A DNA stretch of 64,000 nucleotides, taken from assembly GCA_023653785.1 (NCBI GenBank), contig JAMKCH010035268.1:62001-126000 (forward strand), written 5' to 3'. The DNA comes from Ophioderma brevispina (lineage: Eukaryota > Echinodermata > Ophiuroidea > Amphilepidida > Ophiodermatidae). A program made the translations under genes and the position numbers. The notes below the pieces were generated by a model that saw only the letters and a list, made by a program, of their open reading frames with translations, had not been told where the DNA came from and made no database searches. Position 1 is the first letter of the stretch. Each line of letters begins with the position of its first letter. This document shows, piece by piece, positions 10,016-21,867 of the stretch.

Positions 10016-13000
10016 AAAAAAATAAAAAATATACACTAACTTTTTGCTATACTGACAAAGAAAAAAACTACCACCATTCGGATTTATTTTGCTGTGATAT
10101 ATTTAGGTTTTACATTTTCCTATTTTTATCATTGAACCATAAACAATCACAAACTGATTTGGATACCCCCTAGAAACTACAATTATTGTGAATTTTATAC
10201 CCTAAAGGATGTCCCGTTATTTGCAGCTTATAGTCGCTCTTTTTGCAAACGAGCATTTGGTCCACGACTAAAAAATTCAAGACACCTTCCCCCCCCAGGA
10301 ATGTTTATTCCAAAATAATCAATAAGTAATATTTAAATAGAACGTGCATGGCCCCCAAAATCTCTTAAAGGCCTGTATAGAAAAAAAGAGAAGATACCGA
10401 GGGTCATTTCCAGGAAGAAGAAAAGAAAATGCCTTTTAACTCTCGTCTACCTCTCTTGCAATGGGCGGGAGGGGGGGGGGGGGTATTAAACCCCCCGTTT
10501 GTGATTTTCTTATTTTTACACATCCGATTCTCATCAATTGGGTACCACAAGATAGCGTTGCGTTTTCATCTTTTCCATTGGTTTATCTTATTCAAAATAA
10601 AGTACCCAACATTCCCAATATGACGTCATAGTTTATAGAAAGGAGTTTTGAAAAATGACATGGATACTAGGGTGGGAAAAAAAAAATTGATTTATTTTCA
10701 ATTTCAAAAAACGTCAGTAACGCTCTGTGTAAAAACAATAGTAATTTCCATTTCATGTAAAAAGGCCAACCGCACACATGGAAATAAATTGATAGGGCTA
10801 TTCCCTAATTTGTTCCACGTTTTGACAAACCTTTGACTTTCCCCATTTGCTGATATGACCGTCACTTTGAAGGTAAGCCTAATGCTGGGCATGTTGGTAG
10901 GGTATCATTTGGGTATCAATGCAAAAGAAAAGAGTAGGATGATAACTATCCATGTTTTTTTGGTACCTTTAAAATAATCAAGTGTCTGGGTATTGGGTTC
11001 AGATGGGTCACCCCGTGTGCAGGGCTGGAGCCCATCAACCATATCTCCGACTCTGCTCCGACCTCGGGCGGTTGTTCGTTGGTTTATGGGCGGGTGCGGA
11101 GCCTGTTCGTGTGACTCGGAGAAGAGAGCATAGAACAGCTGCCCTTCACACATACACCAATCACCATCACTTTGACAACGATTTGGCGTGTAGCTGTAAC
11201 CAAGTCAATTGCGAGCTCAAAGAAGGGGGGATGGATACGTAAAGCGTATTTAAATAATCTTGAAAGGAGGATTAATAATATCTAAATAAATATCTGTGAA
11301 ATAGTAATCAAAACACTTGTTGCTGAAATTTATTGTGTCTGTGGAGCTGAAAAACTGAGATGAAATTATGGCATTTTTAAAGACTTTTTTTTAAAAACAT
11401 TTTTGGAATATATTTTGTTGAACCTTAACCCGGGCCCATACTCGACAAATCAAAAAATCAAGGGGTGAGGTTTGGGAGAGGATGGGCGGTGGTATAGAAA
11501 TAATTGACAAACAAAACCTTGACATACACGCAAATTAATCGCAGCTAAACTAAATACTGTCAGTTTGCCGTAGTTTCCCTATAACCTCTGTTTACGTTGC
11601 GCGATGATGGCCCAGCAGCCGAGCGGCAGGTTTTCTTGGGTTTTTTACTTATATAGGGTATGTTTATTGGTTTAGAGCAAAAGGCGGCTGCCCGTGCAAA
11701 ATTTCGGTTTCCTCAAAAGTTTCGAGCGGGGATAGCTTCCAGTGTGTAGCAGATCAGTGATTGAGGCTCCTATGCGGTAAATTTGTTTGAGTATTCGCCG
11801 AATTCCGATGGACCCGGAATCGTTTTCGCAAATGACAGAAAAGAAAAACAACCACGAAATGAGGGAATTTTCTCGAGCCAGACCATTGCGAACAGAAATT
11901 CTGAATAGGATTATCAATCGGAAGGGCACTGAGAGAATAGAATAAACACATTTGCATTTATAGGGCGGCAGATGGATAGATCGTTTCATCAAAACGTCAA
12001 GTGGGGTCGTTTGGTTCCTTCTTATCTCTTTCTTCCATGTTGGACTCAGGATCTTGGTTTTCTAAACCGATTATGATTCGTATATATTGGACGTGTTGAT
12101 TAGTTTGCTTGCACGAGAGTTCGGTTCTGATTTGATGCAATTTTACACAACCCCTGGCAAATGGGCGTGTAATTACCAACAGCACTCGGCCAAAATATGG
12201 CGCTTGCTTCAATTAGGGATAGGGGATCGGGAATACTGACTTCAAAAGCTTTTCAGTTAGTAGGTCGCGAAATGGTACCAATATTCTTCCAATATTGTCT
12301 ATGGTCATGGTTTTCTGTTTAGAAAAATGAACGATTTCATGTACGATTGATCCTCAATAACCAACGTAAATAAACGTTATAGCATACAAAACAATATTGG
12401 TGTATTTACAGTGTGAAATAAAATCGAGCGCACATTGGTATTTTGGCCTTGTACTGAAAACCTTTGAAATTTATGGCAAAAAATGACCTACTGATTTTGT
12501 AGAAAAAAAATATATACCAGGATTTGTTAATGACACAAAATACTATTCTTACTTTGCTATAAAACTTGATCATGATTTTTATGTAGAAAGGGCAATCGCT
12601 CTATATCATTGCATATTGATTATCGCTCTGCGGGGATTTCCTTCGGCTGGTGTCTCGTTGTGTCACACTAATGACGTCATTTTCCCGTGCTGCCAACGTA
12701 GGACAAAAAAGAAAATACGCATTTTCTGTAATTAGGGGAGTGCGTCGGTGGCGCATTGCAGTTTTTTGAACCTTCATTACTCTTCCAAAAGTTGGAGCCG
12801 AAAAAAAAGCTATTACATTTTGAATATAACGATCAGGAGGGAGAGCACTAGCTTATTGGTAGTAATATGGGTACCATTGTTTGACCTTTAATACACAATA
12901 GATTTTATTGTATAAGAAAAAAACACCATGAAAAACATTTCAACTAAAAAACGTCTCTTCTTGGTGTTTTTAACAGTTTTGGTTCAAATTGATTTTATGA

Positions 13001-13129
13001 TAAATTGAGGCTGAAAAATTAATCGTGACAAATTTTCATCAATTGTGTCCTTCTGCAAGAAGAATTTATTAAATTTGACTGCTCTGAAATTATTCAAACC
13101 GTGCCTCAAGTTTAACAGGGATGAATGTC
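10016..13129. other. Long stretch without a recognised gene
   Basis: Poly-G at 10469-10481, poly-A patches, and scattered frames of 60-106 codons with no recognisable family. The frames at 10982-11242 (+) and 11672-11992 (-) show no domain motif and no consistent splice context. This is probably intergenic or intronic. Confidence 0.35.
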
Positions 13130-13600
13130 TCGTTCGGCCATATCCGTCTCAGTCAATTTAGTGGAGTGGCCCATCTATTTGCAGGCTCAACCCCAAATAA
13201 TCTCAGTTCAAGACCTGCTAGATTTTAACACTTAGTGGACTAGATCGGTAGTGAGCTGCAGTGATTTTTAAAATTTTGATCCATGTACAAATGGAAAATG
13301 ACCCTTTTTTTATTGATTTTTGCACTGTTTTAGCCTATACCGTCCAAACACATTCGGCGGGCAGATAGGTTACCAAACTATACCTTTTGGAAATCCTTCT
13401 GATTTACACAACTATTAACTTGGTATACTTTTTCAAACATGTGATTGGAGGGTCAATTTTCGAAAATTGAACCCTGTAATTGAACCTGACTCCCGAAAAA
13501 AAACACCAAAAATTCCCACTCCCTAGATTAACTCATTTTTTTTGGTAAATGTTGACACCTTTACCTACAAAATCAGTTGAAATCAGCTGAAATCAGCTTC
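13130..13600. repeat. Possible half of a foldback-type element
   Basis: The text near 13330-13420 (ccaaactataccttttggaa) and 13450-13500 (gggtcaattttcgaaaattg) resembles inner parts of FB1. No full inverted partner is seen, so it may be a truncated copy. Confidence 0.35.
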
Positions 13601-15068
13601 TGTAAAAATTTTTCACAGATTTGCTAAACATATGTTTAGTTTTTGAGTACTACTTGGTCACTTAGTGTTAAATGTTAGTGAATCTGTCCACATTCAGCAG
13701 GCAAGTGCAAGTATACAAACCTCCGGCATGGCAAGAGAGGTAAACCTCCATGAGTTTTGCATGGAGGTCTATACTAGTACGAGCTGAACATGTTACTAAT
13801 GTTGCAACTTATTATTTCAGAGTGCGCACCATTTTGGGTGTAGTTTGTTATCAGAGCATCTTTTTCGCTTTGGCGAGGTAAGTTAGATTCGGTTAGACAC
13901 TAGTACATAATAAGAAAGGGTACCATACCACCGATTGATTGAAGGTTGCCATGCAAATGAATAGTGATTTGTTTCAAGGGGGGATGCACAAGGAAAACGT
14001 CCTCCCAGTTTGGTGTGTAGAATGGATTACTTTTGATATGGTTGTATAACTGGTACAGTCCTCCAGCGCCACCCCCATCTGGTTGCCTTAATAACAAATC
14101 GTTGTTACCCCAAAGGAGTTGCCTTAATATCCAACTTCGTCATCACTGAAGCGGCAATCATTTTTTTTTATAAGGGAGAAAACATACACAAAGACAAAAA
14201 CAAACATTTTACATTCATTCGCCGGCGAGAAACACAGGATGAAATTCATTTGCATTTGACCTTTAAAATCAAAAAGTTCCTATGTTGGAAAATAAGGGAA
14301 GTCACTCTTTCCCCACTTCAAGTTCTTTCTTAAGCGGTCTGATCAAAAACAAATAACAGGATATTCGCCATTCATAATTAATAACCTGTTGTTATAGCAT
14401 CCTTATTTTGGTGGTTTAAACTATTTTATTTTACTCTCTGTAACTTTTGAGAAACGATTCCTAGTAGAGGAAGTTCATATTTCAAATGCCACAGCAAAAA
14501 AGAGAAAACAATGTAAATCCCCTAGGAATGGAGACGCATGGTTTGATGCTATAAAAAGCTAATAATATAAATGGCAGGGAGTTTCAAGTATGTGTCTTGG
14601 GGCGGAGTTGTTTAAAGGAATTCCGTTTAAAGATTGCATAATAGGCAATTTCCTATTACATCATCATTGATCCTTTCTATTGGATAATGTAAGGTGAATT
14701 TTCAGATGATGTCCTATGTGAGTGATTGAGATCCAATTGGATATGGTAGGCTATGTTTATGCATTGATGGATGTTTGTAGCCTACTTTTTAGGTATTGGG
14801 AAACTAGTTGGAAAATATTTATAAATTATAACTGAGGCAGGTTACAACGTCAGGTAAACTATTTTATCTGCATATTTGAAACCAAGGGAGCTTCAGTTTT
14901 GGAATCAAAAGAAAAGAAAATTATTTCTGAAGAAGGATTTCATGGATTTATATTGTAGAACTTTTGAAGCTTTCAGGGCTGGCAAGGGGGAATCTACCTG
15001 TAGGACAATAATCGTTGGAACTGAACGTTTTCTTAATTTCTGGACCATCCGTCGACCACTGTCCCACG
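13601..15068. other. Non-coding, with one short hairpin
   Basis: At 13744-13768, acctccatg and catggaggt form a nine-pair stem with a seven-base loop; its role is unknown. The frame at 14876-15175 overlaps the next inverted repeat and shows no family motif. No gene supported. Confidence 0.35.
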
Positions 15069-15560
15069 TCTATAGACAATTTGCACGATCCCCATATGCA
15101 TCTCGTATTGTATTGTGCCCAATTTCCATTCCGGGAACTTGTACCGGCCTTAAGTCAGCTATAAAAAAATTTTAGGTTAAATTACCAGGAAAAACTTACC
15201 CTGTTTGTGACATGGGCAACATAGGTGTGTTGTAATCGTCCGGCCAGGTGGGACAAGTAGGGCCACAGTTACGATGAAAAATGATCACTTTTGTCGTGCA
15301 ATTTCTACACCAGTACCTCGATTGTTTTTTGTTCTTTGTATTCTTCTGACATTTTTGTAAGATTTTAAGATTAAACTTCAAGTTTTTTAATGTTACTTTG
15401 TATGTTATTTTAGGCACTGTTCGGCCCGACGCGGAACGAACAAAACAATTTTTTGTAAAAATGAAAACTCTGGTACAAGTTTCCCCGGATGGAAAATTGG
15501 GCACAATACGAGATGCATTATGGGGGGACATCGTGCATGGGCAAAAATAATGTCTATGGA
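15069..15560. mobile_element. Inverted-repeat element, 492 bp
   Basis: The left end reads tctatagacaatttgcacga, then atgcatctcgtattg and gtgcccaatttcc. The right end carries the same text in reverse complement at about 15470-15560 (caatacgagatgcat, gggcacaatacg, tgtctatgga). Matching arms are about 90 bases. The interior has no transposase, so it is probably a non-autonomous DNA transposon. Confidence 0.65.
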
Positions 15561-16067
15561 CATTATTAGTATAAAAGTAGGATTACTTTCAGTGATTTAC
15601 TCGAAAGAAAAACTATTCAAAGCATGTTGTAGAGACTAAATTAATAATGAGTATAAGGCTTAGTTGGTTGTTTTTTTGTAGAATTCTTATAAATTTAAGT
15701 TATTTTTTGCAACAGAAAAATTGGCAGAAAAGAAAGAAAATGGCACTGTTCAAAGATATGAATCTCCATTCAATTACGTGTTGCACTAAGTGTCCGTACG
15801 GACAGTAATGACTAAAAATCTGATTTTGTCTTTATTAGTTTGCTTCTGGTCTTATAACTTCTAGGGGATGTCACAGGATATGTATACTTGTTACAGACGT
15901 GCAAAATCTGATTTTTGATGATTTTTTTAATTGTCTGATTTAGCAAATCACTGAGCAGTGCCCTTCAAGTGTAATTTAAAAGGGACAATCTCAAATTATT
16001 AATTTTTGATAGCTTTACATCAAAAATCAGAATTTGCATATTTGAACATTTTTATGTGAAATCTCTT
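15561..16067. other. Non-coding, nothing recognised
   Basis: AT-rich sequence without a supported gene or clear repeat. Confidence 0.3.
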
Positions 16068-16812
16068 GTTGCTCCTTAAGATTTTCTTTTAAGGTTTTCT
16101 TTTAAGTTTTAAGTTTCAAAACAAATACCTTATGAAACCTGACCAGTCGGAGAAGCACAAAGGACGTCCATCTGCCCATTTATATTGAAAAGTTTGGCTA
16201 TCGAGCTTCAAACCTATCTCAAGACAAAAAACTTCATTGTCAACAACAAAGTAAATGTATGTTATACCTTATTGTTATAACAATATAGTAATATAACTCT
16301 TGTCAGGCATATATTTAAAGCGGCACTGGCACATTTTCACAAAATATGGAATTTCTTCAATTTGCTCTCAAATGATAGTCTAGGCCATTGGAAGAACAGA
16401 GATATATTTTACACAGAAAAATAACATACCCCAAAACAGATAGGGACATTGATATGAGGATAAAGACATCCAGGTAATTTGTAGACCAACTTTTAAGTTT
16501 TCCATAACTTTAATCGATATATGTGTATATTACATGAATATTTTTGACTCGTACTCACTGATATTAAAACCACAAAGGTTAGACCGATCAAACAGTGTGC
16601 ATAGCGTGGGAAACATGCATACGGCGTGCGTGTTCTTGTGTTAAACGCCATTTTCGTCGTCTGCTGAATTTAACGTCGCCGGCGACGTTAAATTATAAAA
16701 TCGTTCTGTTTACCCACAAGGAAGCTGATTTGGTCTTAATCATTTCGGGTGAGGGCTTTTGTATATAAAAGCCTTACAACCATGCAAAAATATAGATTTT
16801 GAAAAATCTTGA
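16068..16812 (+). repeat. 745 bp near-identical duplication, left copy
   Basis: Runs base for base with 17115-17859 apart from a few substitutions (for example cacagaaaa versus cacataaaa, and atcgatata versus atcaatata). It contains the 5' part of MITE family M from about 16316 and stops at a 21-base T run. Confidence 0.95.
16316..16812 (+). mobile_element. MITE family M, copy A (3' end missing)
   Basis: Begins TA then AAGCGGCACTGGCACA like copy B and contains the perfect palindrome aacgtcgccggcgacgtt. The 3' terminal inverted repeat is absent: the copy ends at aaaatcttga, followed by poly-T. Confidence 0.8.
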
Positions 16813-17114
16813 TTTTTTTTTTTTTTTTTTTTTATAAAAATATATTACTGACCCCCCATAATGTGGCCATTCTGCACATTTTGAGTGGTCTCTCAACCTC
16901 CTAGGTCCAACGGTTCTGTAGATACAGTCAGTAGTACTTCGCTCAAAAGGGGCGTGACTGCCAAAAAAGGGGCGTGGCCATTTCGGCATTTTCGGCGTCA
17001 GTGGGAATTATGTTACCAACCAAATATTGTTCCTGGACCTTCAATTAGTGGATTGCTGAAGAGTTTAGCTCTGGACATATAATGCATACAAAACCACCAT
17101 GAGCTACTAGAGTA
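16813..17114. other. Poly-T plus 281 bp spacer between the two 745 bp copies
   Basis: A 21-base T run (16813-16833) is followed by single-copy-looking sequence. Read on the minus strand, the spacer would be a ~280 base segment ending in poly-A, which could fit a retroposed insert. However, the 745 bp flanking repeats are far too long for target-site duplications. Confidence 0.5.
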
Positions 17115-17859
17115 GTTGCTCCTTAAGATTTTCTTTTAAGGTTTTCTTTTAAGTTTTAAGTTTCAAAACAAATACCTTATGAAACCTGACCAGTCGGAGA
17201 AGCACAAAGGACGTCCATCTGCCCATTTATATTGAAAAGTTTGGCTATCGAGCTTCAAACCTATCTCAAGACAAAAAACTTCATTGTCAACAACAAAGTA
17301 AATGTATGTTATACCTTATTGTTATAACAATATAGTAATATAACTCTTGTCAGGCATATATTTAAAGCGGCACTGGCACATTTTCACAAAATATGGAATT
17401 TCTTCAATTTGCTCTCAAATGATAGTCTAGGCCATTGGAAGAACAGAGATATATTTTACACATAAAAATAACATACCCCAAAACAGATAGGGACATTGAT
17501 ATGAGGATAAAGACATCCAGGTAATTTGTAGACCAACTTTTAAGTTTTCCATAACTTTAATCAATATATGTGTATATTACATGAATATTTTTGACTCGTA
17601 CTCACTGATATTAAAACCACAAAGGTTAGACCGATCAAACAGTGTGCATAGCGTGGGAAACATGCATACGGCGTGCGTGTTCTTGTGTTAAACGCCATTT
17701 TCGTCGTCTGCTGAATTTAACGTCGCCGGCGACGTTAAATTATAAAATCGTTCTGTTTACCCACAAGGAAGCTGATTTGGTCTTAATCATTTCGGGTGAG
17801 GGCTTTTGTATATAAAAGCCTTACAACCATGCAAAAATATAGATTTTGAAAAATCTTGA
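17115..17859 (+). repeat. 745 bp near-identical duplication, right copy
   Basis: Second copy of 16068-16812, offset by 1047 bases. The near identity implies a recent duplication or an assembly artefact such as retained alleles. Confidence 0.95.
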
Positions 17860-17896
17860 GAGCGCACTATTTTTCAAATGTGCCAGTGTCTCTTTA
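17363..17896 (+). mobile_element. MITE family M, copy B (complete)
   Basis: Full element with terminal inverted repeats AAGCGGCACTGGCACA on the left and TGTGCCAGTGTCTCTT on the right, flanked by TA on both sides. The centre holds the palindrome aacgtcgccggcgacgtt. It has no coding capacity and is mobilised in trans if at all. TA target duplication and ~16 bp TIRs fit the Tc1/mariner type, but no transposase of that type is in the window. Confidence 0.85.
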
Positions 17897-18600
17897 ATAT
17901 CATCTTTCCTTAATTCCAAAATGGCAGCCAATATGGACGTCTTCAAATTTCGTTAAAATCTACAATTTACCATCTGGATATATTTAGTTATATTATCCAT
18001 AAATCACGATAAAAGTACGAATTTAAGTATGAAATAATATGACATTGACAATTAGAAACTCTGGTATATTTTGGTTTGTTAACATACTTAAATTGAAAAA
18101 TTATGGTAATATCCTTCCGTTTAAGTGATGTAAACCTACCAAATTGCCATGTACTTGTTATTACTTGCCCAATATCTTGCAATATAAGGCGATAACAAAA
18201 TAAAGTAATATTAATAAAATATCGAGTGATCAAAAACATTTCTCATACCCCGATTTATACTTTTATAATAATTTCTGGACGATACATAACTAAATATAAT
18301 ACAGACATATGACAAAATCTAGGTTTTGCAACGTCTGAAACGACAGCTATTGGACACATCTGAGATTTGTCCATTGTTATCAAAACGGAAATGCCAGACA
18401 TGAGTCTTTAATGGTCAAGGACATACTTTTTGTAATATTTATAGATGAGATAACCAAATATATTACATATAATATGGTAATGTTAAGATTTTATCTTCAA
18501 ATGCGCCCGTTTTGACCGCCATCTTGGATTTTTAGACGCTATCAAGATGGAAACGTCAGAAAAGAGTTTGTAATGGTCAAAGAAATATATCCCACCCTGT
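17897..18600. repeat. Loose two-copy tandem repeat (~160 bp) in non-coding DNA
   Basis: Near 18379, atcaaaacggaaatgcc...tttaatggtcaagga is echoed near 18541 by atcaagatggaaacgtc...tgtaatggtcaaaga. No gene recognised. Confidence 0.45.
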
Positions 18601-19828
18601 CAGTTAAATCTTAATGGTACTTGACTGTTTTCTATGACGTTCTATGACGAAGCAATTTATATTCAAAAATTGATTTAAAATTGTACCAGGAGTTTCTGAC
18701 TACACATTACGTAATCATTGCCAAAGTTGTGATTTTCAAACATATGCTGTTTCCCAGAATTAAGTAGCATGAAAAACGTTTAATTTGAATGCCATGATCC
18801 CTAAATATGGCGGGTTAAAGGAGTTGGCTAATGAAGACTTGCCGATTGTACACCAGAAAAAATACGGCTACAGGAACGTCAAAAACGCTGCAAAATAGTC
18901 GCTAAATGAACCTTATGGGTTTGTCAGGGTCTGCTCTAAATGTTTAGGGCAAAAATGTGTGGTTGTATGGACCGAAAATAAGAAAATGTCAATAAAAGAT
19001 GGAAGCACGTTCATCGCCGTTGGACTCAGGAAATTTAATGGCAAGAAAGAGGTCACGTGATAATTTGAAAACAACTTTTAAATCACACCGTTGACATTGT
19101 GCTATTTGTCATGCAATGTGAAACGTGTAATTAGACATGATTTACGTAAACCACGTGATTTATCATTCGAATTGCATTTCAGGTGTCTCCAAATTTCTCG
19201 ATTTTTTCGAACACCGCTGTCTTCCATTGACTTTATCTCATTTACGGTCCACACAACCACTGTAATTTTATCTCATAAACATTAGGGTAACCCCTAATGA
19301 ACTCGTACAATTCATTAAGCGGCTGCTTGAAGCCATATTTTTGGTTTCTGTGTCTGTATTTTTTCTGGAGTGCAATCGGCAAGTTATCATTCGCTGTTCC
19401 TTCAGTCTGCCATATTTAAGGGACATGACAATTGAATCAAACGTTTATTCACCCTCTTGGGTTCTGGGGAATAGCGTCAGTATGAAAAACACAACTTTGG
19501 CATTTAATACGTATTTTGTTGTAAAACAATCATGGTATAATTTGAAATCAGTTGGTGATAATGAATTTCGTTTTCTACATGTTGCAATACTTTTGGCCAG
19601 TGTTTTTTTTTAATTTTATGATTTCATGGCAATTTGTGGCAAATTTGTTTTGCCCTTTAAATCGTCCTGGAGTAACTTTTTTGAATCGCTTGTATTTATG
19701 TCGTACTATTATGATCCAAATTTTATGGAAAAAGTCCTTCGGAAAAGTGATTTTTCATTTCTGGGCGGGAGAAATTGCTGCGTGTCATAAAAATCGGTTC
19801 TTGGACCGCCGTTTTTGAATCTGTATAG
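18601..19828. other. Non-coding, nothing recognised
   Basis: AT-rich. Frames of 64-90 codons around 19091-19818 overlap one another and show no domain or splice logic. Confidence 0.3.
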
Positions 19829-20889
19829 GGTCATGCGCCATGAGTTGGGAGCAAAATGCGTTACATGCTTGAAACTACAAAATATTACACGTTTTCACAC
19901 TTAAATGAGAATAAGTCATCAATTGTTTTTCAGATACCTATAAAACTATATATTGTTGTACAGCTAAATATGTAAGGAAAACAAATATGCAACTTGTATG
20001 TGAATATACAGGGTGCCACAAGTGTCCTATAGGGTGGAAAAGTGAAATTTTGGTGTAAAAAGTATAAAATTCTGTGGCAGTCTAATTTGTTACCTTCAAT
20101 TATCATGTTGTTGCAACTCCTTGAGATGTGTAGGGGACATCATAAGCCTTCAAAAGAAGGGAACTTGTAACAATGAAATATGTTGTCTTACTGCAGCTTC
20201 AGGGTGTTCAAAAACGTATATAAATTTTTGCTTTTTTATGACAACATTAGTTAAAACTTTTTAAAGCAACCTCCTGCAGGAGAAAGGGTGCCATATTTGT
20301 TTTCCTCATCAAATTTCCTTTCTGAAAATGTATACTTTTGCTGGGGTGGGATAATTACTTAAAAAATTATGCCACACAGAACTTCGAGAGCATATAAACA
20401 CACATTGTACAGCATCGTATAGGAAAACCCCTTACCTCACAATGCAAAAGGTAGTAAAATTGCAATTATCATCATAGCTTAAACTGTTGTATGAGTCAAA
20501 ATGAATGCCACATAAATAACAAACAAAATGAGATGTTATTTATCTTAATACATGACTGGGTTACAAAGTTATGATACAAAATAAATGCAAAAAGCCCTGA
20601 ATATCAAAAATCCCTATACTTTAACACATGCCTCATCCGTAGGCACCTCATCCGTAGGCACCACCCTCTCTGACCCTGACTGACTCAAATTACGATAACT
20701 CAAAAAGTAAAAATAGCACAAAACTGAATCTGCTACCATTTTAAAGCTAGATAAATTCCCTTTAAAATGAAATATAAATCAGGTGAGTACCAAACTTGGT
20801 TCTTATGATACAATAAAAAATGTTAAAAAATATTTGTGAAAATGTAACGCCACCCACATTTTGTATACCCCAACTCATGGCGCATGACC
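19829..20889. mobile_element. Non-autonomous DNA transposon with 20 bp TIRs (1061 bp)
   Basis: The left end ggtcatgcgccatgagttgg is matched exactly by its reverse complement at the right end (ccaactcatggcgcatgacc). The interior carries no transposase. It includes a direct duplication of cctcatccgtaggca near 20630-20665 and repeated gggtgcca phrases near 20029 and 20287. The flanks offer ata on each side as a possible short target duplication, which is weak evidence. Confidence 0.8.
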
Positions 20890-21316
20890 ATAACCGAATT
20901 TCATTTCTTTTCCTGGTCATGATGGTATGTGGTCGTGTTGTTGATGTACTCCTTCAACAACTGACCGTATCGCCTTGTACAGGAGCGTACCGTTGTTGAT
21001 CCGTTATCAACCCACAGTTGGTATGCAAATCAGCGCGTCACGCCCGGCGCAGTGTTCACGGAAGTGCGTTTATGCGCCACGCTTAGGTCGACGCACTGTT
21101 CGTCACGTTTAGAACTCTGAGTACGCGCAAGGACACCTGGTGCAAACTGCAAAGCAACAAACATGCCAAAACTATCGTTTTGCTTTCGATTTTACTAAAA
21201 TATATTGCGAGGAAAGATTTCTGTCGAACTAGGAACATTTTGGTATTATAGTGAGAATAATTATGTTCCTCCTGACACGATATTAATCAGTTTCATAAAG
21301 ATTTTCGTTGTTGAAA
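20890..21316. other. Non-coding, nothing recognised
   Basis: More GC-rich than its surroundings around 20990-21150. No gene identified; the second half of the lectin domain was looked for here and not seen. Confidence 0.3.
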
Positions 21317-21473
21317 GGGATTCAAACATGTTACAGAGTGGTTCATCACAAACCAACAACTCTGCATCCGATGCGTCCGCGTATTTTTATCCCGCTCGGG
21401 ATAAAAATACGCGGACGCATGGATGCATCGTTGTTGATTTGTGATGAACAACTCTGTACCATGTTTGAATCCC
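21317..21473. repeat. Near-perfect 157 bp palindrome (long hairpin)
   Basis: Arms of about 75 bases mirror each other. The outer end gggattcaaacatg pairs with catgtttgaatccc, and the inner end atgcgtccgcgtatttttat pairs with its complement directly across a two-base centre near 21394. A few mismatches lie in the middle of the arms. The transcript of either strand would form a long hairpin. It sits about 200 bases downstream of the lectin exon in that exon's transcriptional sense. Confidence 0.9.
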
Positions 21474-21667
21474 TAAATCAATGATGAGAGTTTAGGTAAC
21501 AAAATTAACACGTAAACTGACAAACAACAAGTAGTTTTCAGACTTGGACACCTCTCTTTTCAGCAACATGCTCCATACGTGGGTAGAATACTTTGATTGT
21601 ACACTGTACCTTACTGTACAGAAGCTATCAGTGTTGAAAGAGTTACCAATGAAAGAGGTAATCTTAC
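21474..21667. other. Presumed intron 3' of the lectin exon
   Basis: Minus-strand continuation after the GTAAGA donor. The reading frame runs on but loses any C-type lectin resemblance after the donor, as expected for intron. Confidence 0.4.
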
Positions 21668-21867
21668 CGATGTATGTTTTGGTGGATCCATTGTTGACAT
21701 ACTCGTCAATCAAAATCTTGTGGATGAAATTCATATCTTGTTGATTTCGTATACTGGCTAGCGTAGCATCTCCACCTAGTAGCTTGCAGTAGTTTTCAGC
21801 TTCTTTCCATCCAACCGAGCGATCACGTTTGATTATAGCAAAGCAGGAATTATCATGAAGGTACCAG
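21668..21867 (-). CDS. C-type lectin-like domain exon (N-terminal half)
   Basis: This minus-strand exon of 200 bases encodes about 66 residues with the N-terminal hallmarks of a C-type lectin-like domain. These are WYLHDNSCFAI, then WKEAENYCKLLGG, then ATLASIRNQQDMNFI and, at the end, TYIG. The W-x-EAE-x-C block and the LASI motif are diagnostic of the first half of the fold. The exon is bounded by an acceptor (aaagaaagcag before CTGGTACC) and a good donor (GTAAGATT after ACATCG). It starts two bases into a codon and ends one base into a codon. The second half of the fold (WIG/WND region with the calcium-binding residues) is not seen, so ligand and calcium binding cannot be judged. Such domains usually sit in secreted or membrane proteins. 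The CUB exon at 28581-29014 is on the same strand upstream and could belong to the same gene, but their phases do not join directly. Confidence 0.85.

Noticed and set aside
10982..11242. 86-codon plus frame, overlapped by an 82-codon minus frame
   Set aside because: No recognisable domain and no splice sites in keeping with either strand.
14876..15531. Frames of 99 and 111 codons on opposite strands sharing peptides such as ASRIV
   Set aside because: The shared peptides come from the inverted repeat at 15069-15560 being read from both ends.
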